A stretch of DNA of 7,151 nt from Planctomycetota bacterium (lineage in GTDB: Bacteria > Planctomycetota > Phycisphaerae > Sedimentisphaerales > Anaerohalosphaeraceae): contig QNBS01000121.1 of assembly GCA_003644175.1 (NCBI GenBank), positions 1 through 7,151 on the forward strand, in the 5' to 3' direction. The notes beneath the pieces were generated by a model, which was not told the origin of the DNA, did no database searches, and saw nothing but the letters and a program-made list of their open reading frames with translations. Made by a program: the position numbers and the translations under genes. This document shows, one piece after another, positions 6,222 through 7,151 of this stretch. The first letter of the stretch is position 1; every line of letters begins with the position of its first letter.

Positions 6222-6572
6222 TTGAGCAGTGCAGAGAACGTCAGGAAGCTCTTTGCCGACAAGGCGACGCCGGAGCTGATCGAACGGATCAGCCATGAGA
6301 AGGAGACGATCTACCGGGACCAGATATCGCACGGCAAGCCGGATCCGGAGATGTTCCTGACCACGGCGGAGAGGCTGGGGCTCGATGCGAAGAGGTGCAT
6401 CGTGGTGGAGGATTCACTGTCGGGTTTCAGGGCGGCCGAGCGGGCGGGCATGAAATATATTGTTATCACCACCGGCGCAGACGCCGAAGAACTGAAACAT
6501 GCCGGCAATGCGTGTGCGATGTACGAGGACTTTACGACGATTACCGTGCGGAGCCTTATGGGTTTTCTGTAG
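6222..6572 (+). CDS. Truncated HAD-superfamily (beta-phosphoglucomutase-like) protein, possibly decayed
   Basis: A 116-residue frame starting at TTG, supported by a strong GGAGG (6209-6213) eight bases upstream. The C-terminal part is a clear HAD phosphatase/phosphoglucomutase core: motif III Lys in HGKPDPEMF (37-45), the acidic motif IV VVEDSLSGFRAAERAGM (61-77), and a family-like end. The N-terminal 35 residues resemble part of the helical cap (KETIYRDQI, 27-35). Missing are motif I (DxDGT, with the nucleophile Asp), normally about 60 residues earlier, and the stretch between the cap and motif III that carries motif II. Without motif I it should not act as a phosphatase. Either the gene lost two segments in frame, or it is a shortened non-catalytic protein still translated, as the ribosome binding site suggests. 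It is 29 bases behind the amidohydrolase with no terminator between. Typical relatives have about 215-230 residues. Confidence 0.7.
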   Translation: MSSAENVRKLFADKATPELIERISHEKETIYRDQISHGKPDPEMFLTTAERLGLDAKRCIVVEDSLSGFRAAERAGMKYIVITTGADAEELKHAGNACAMYEDFTTITVRSLMGFL

Positions 6573-6584
6573 CCGGTATATTTA

Positions 6585-7151
6585 CTATCTTACCATGACC
6601 TGTCCGGCGTCGGTGACGAGTGTCTGGCCGGTGATGCAGCGTGCTCGGTCGGAGCAGAGGAAGACTATCGAATCGGCGATGTCTGCGCCTTTGATCTCCT
6701 TGTTTAGCGCGGTCTTGCCGACATAATGTGGAATCACCTCCCGGGGCTTGATGCCGTGCTTTTTTGCGCAGACCTTGATGTATTGGGGGTTCCAGATTTT
6801 GGATCCTTCAAAGACGTTGCCCGGCGCAACGCAGTTGACTCGGATATTGTGGGGTCCGAGTTCGAGCGCCCAGCCCCTTGCCATGTGGAGTTCGCCGGCC
6901 TTGGTGGCGTTGTATGGTGTGTTGTTTTTGCTGGCGTCGAGGCCGGACTTGGAGGAAAGGTTGATGATAGAGCCGCCGATGCGCTGTGCGATCATGATTT
7001 TTGCGGCGGCTTTGGCCATGAGGAAGTAGCCTGTGAGATTGACCTCTACTGCAAGTCGCCATTTTTCGACGGGGAGGTCCACGAGTGCATAAGGCGGCGC
7101 GACGCCTGCGGCGTTGACGAGGATGTCGAGGCCGCCGTAGTCGTCGAGCAG
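6585..7151 (-). CDS. Short-chain dehydrogenase, sorbitol-6-phosphate 2-dehydrogenase-like, C-terminal part (cut by window edge)
   Basis: The frame is open from the window edge to TAG at 6587-6585 and gives the last 188 residues. An NAD(P)-dependent classical SDR: NAAG (13-16), the N38 of VNLTGYF, catalytic S67 in NLSSKSG, and Y80-x-x-x-K84 in YNATKAG. Beyond the general fold it shares features with sorbitol-6-phosphate 2-dehydrogenase (SrlD): NLxGYFL, SKSG with a following SK-N, KxGIKP (130-136) then a Tyr and a Lys-x-x-Leu, and the ending TGQxxxVxxxGQVM. The likely role is interconversion of a polyol phosphate and a ketose phosphate. The Rossmann glycine motif (TGxxxGxG) and start lie outside, so fusion to an aldolase domain, as in some rhamnulose-phosphate enzymes, cannot be excluded. 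An internal GTG at 7082 is not a start: the SDR fold continues upstream. It converges on the HAD gene with 12 bases between stops and no terminator. Confidence 0.88.
   Translation of the reverse strand: MLDDYGGLDILVNAAGVAPPYALVDLPVEKWRLAVEVNLTGYFLMAKAAAKIMIAQRIGGSIINLSSKSGLDASKNNTPYNATKAGELHMARGWALELGPHNIRVNCVAPGNVFEGSKIWNPQYIKVCAKKHGIKPREVIPHYVGKTALNKEIKGADIADSIVFLCSDRARCITGQTLVTDAGQVMVR

Overview
The window looks like ordinary chromosome of an anaerobic or microaerophilic Gram-negative-type bacterium. The best guess is a member of the Planctomycetota (Phycisphaerae-like). This rests on the overall feel of the proteins: a UROD/MetE-like methyltransferase of anaerobe type, an amidohydrolase with an altered metal site, an outer-membrane barrel protein, and mostly single-gene transcription units. 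It is not a marker-gene assignment. No mobile element, CRISPR array, rRNA or tRNA was found.

Layout. The minus strand from the left edge to 906 holds the N-terminal 302 residues of isoleucyl-tRNA synthetase (ileS, cut by the window). It is divergent from a 357-residue UROD/MetE-superfamily protein at 1096-2169 that keeps MetE-like zinc ligands. A 434-base non-coding stretch (2170-2603) holds several short palindromes and ends in a good sigma70-type promoter. That promoter sits so close to the folC start that the transcript may be leaderless. folC (2604-4034) has an unusual Lys/Arg-rich N-terminal tail. After a second gap comes a secreted beta-barrel protein of the TIGR02001/TorF-like type (4331-5143), closed by a strong intrinsic terminator (5171-5198). 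Next is a probable two-gene unit: an amidohydrolase-2 family protein lacking two expected active-site residues (5410-6192), then a 116-residue HAD-phosphatase fragment starting at TTG behind a strong ribosome binding site (6222-6572). Converging on it from the right edge is the C-terminal 188 residues of a short-chain dehydrogenase resembling sorbitol-6-phosphate 2-dehydrogenase (6585-7151, cut by the window).

Functionally these are separate tasks: translation (ileS), one-carbon and folate metabolism (the MetE-like protein and folC, which could both bear on methionine synthesis), the envelope (barrel protein), and sugar/polyol-phosphate chemistry (HAD fragment, SrlD-like dehydrogenase). Sigma70-like promoters with near-consensus -35 boxes can be read before four of the genes. 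No clear new multi-gene system is present. The items most worth a second look are the altered amidohydrolase site, the doubly shortened HAD protein, the stand-alone MetE-like protein, and the leaderless folC with its basic tail.
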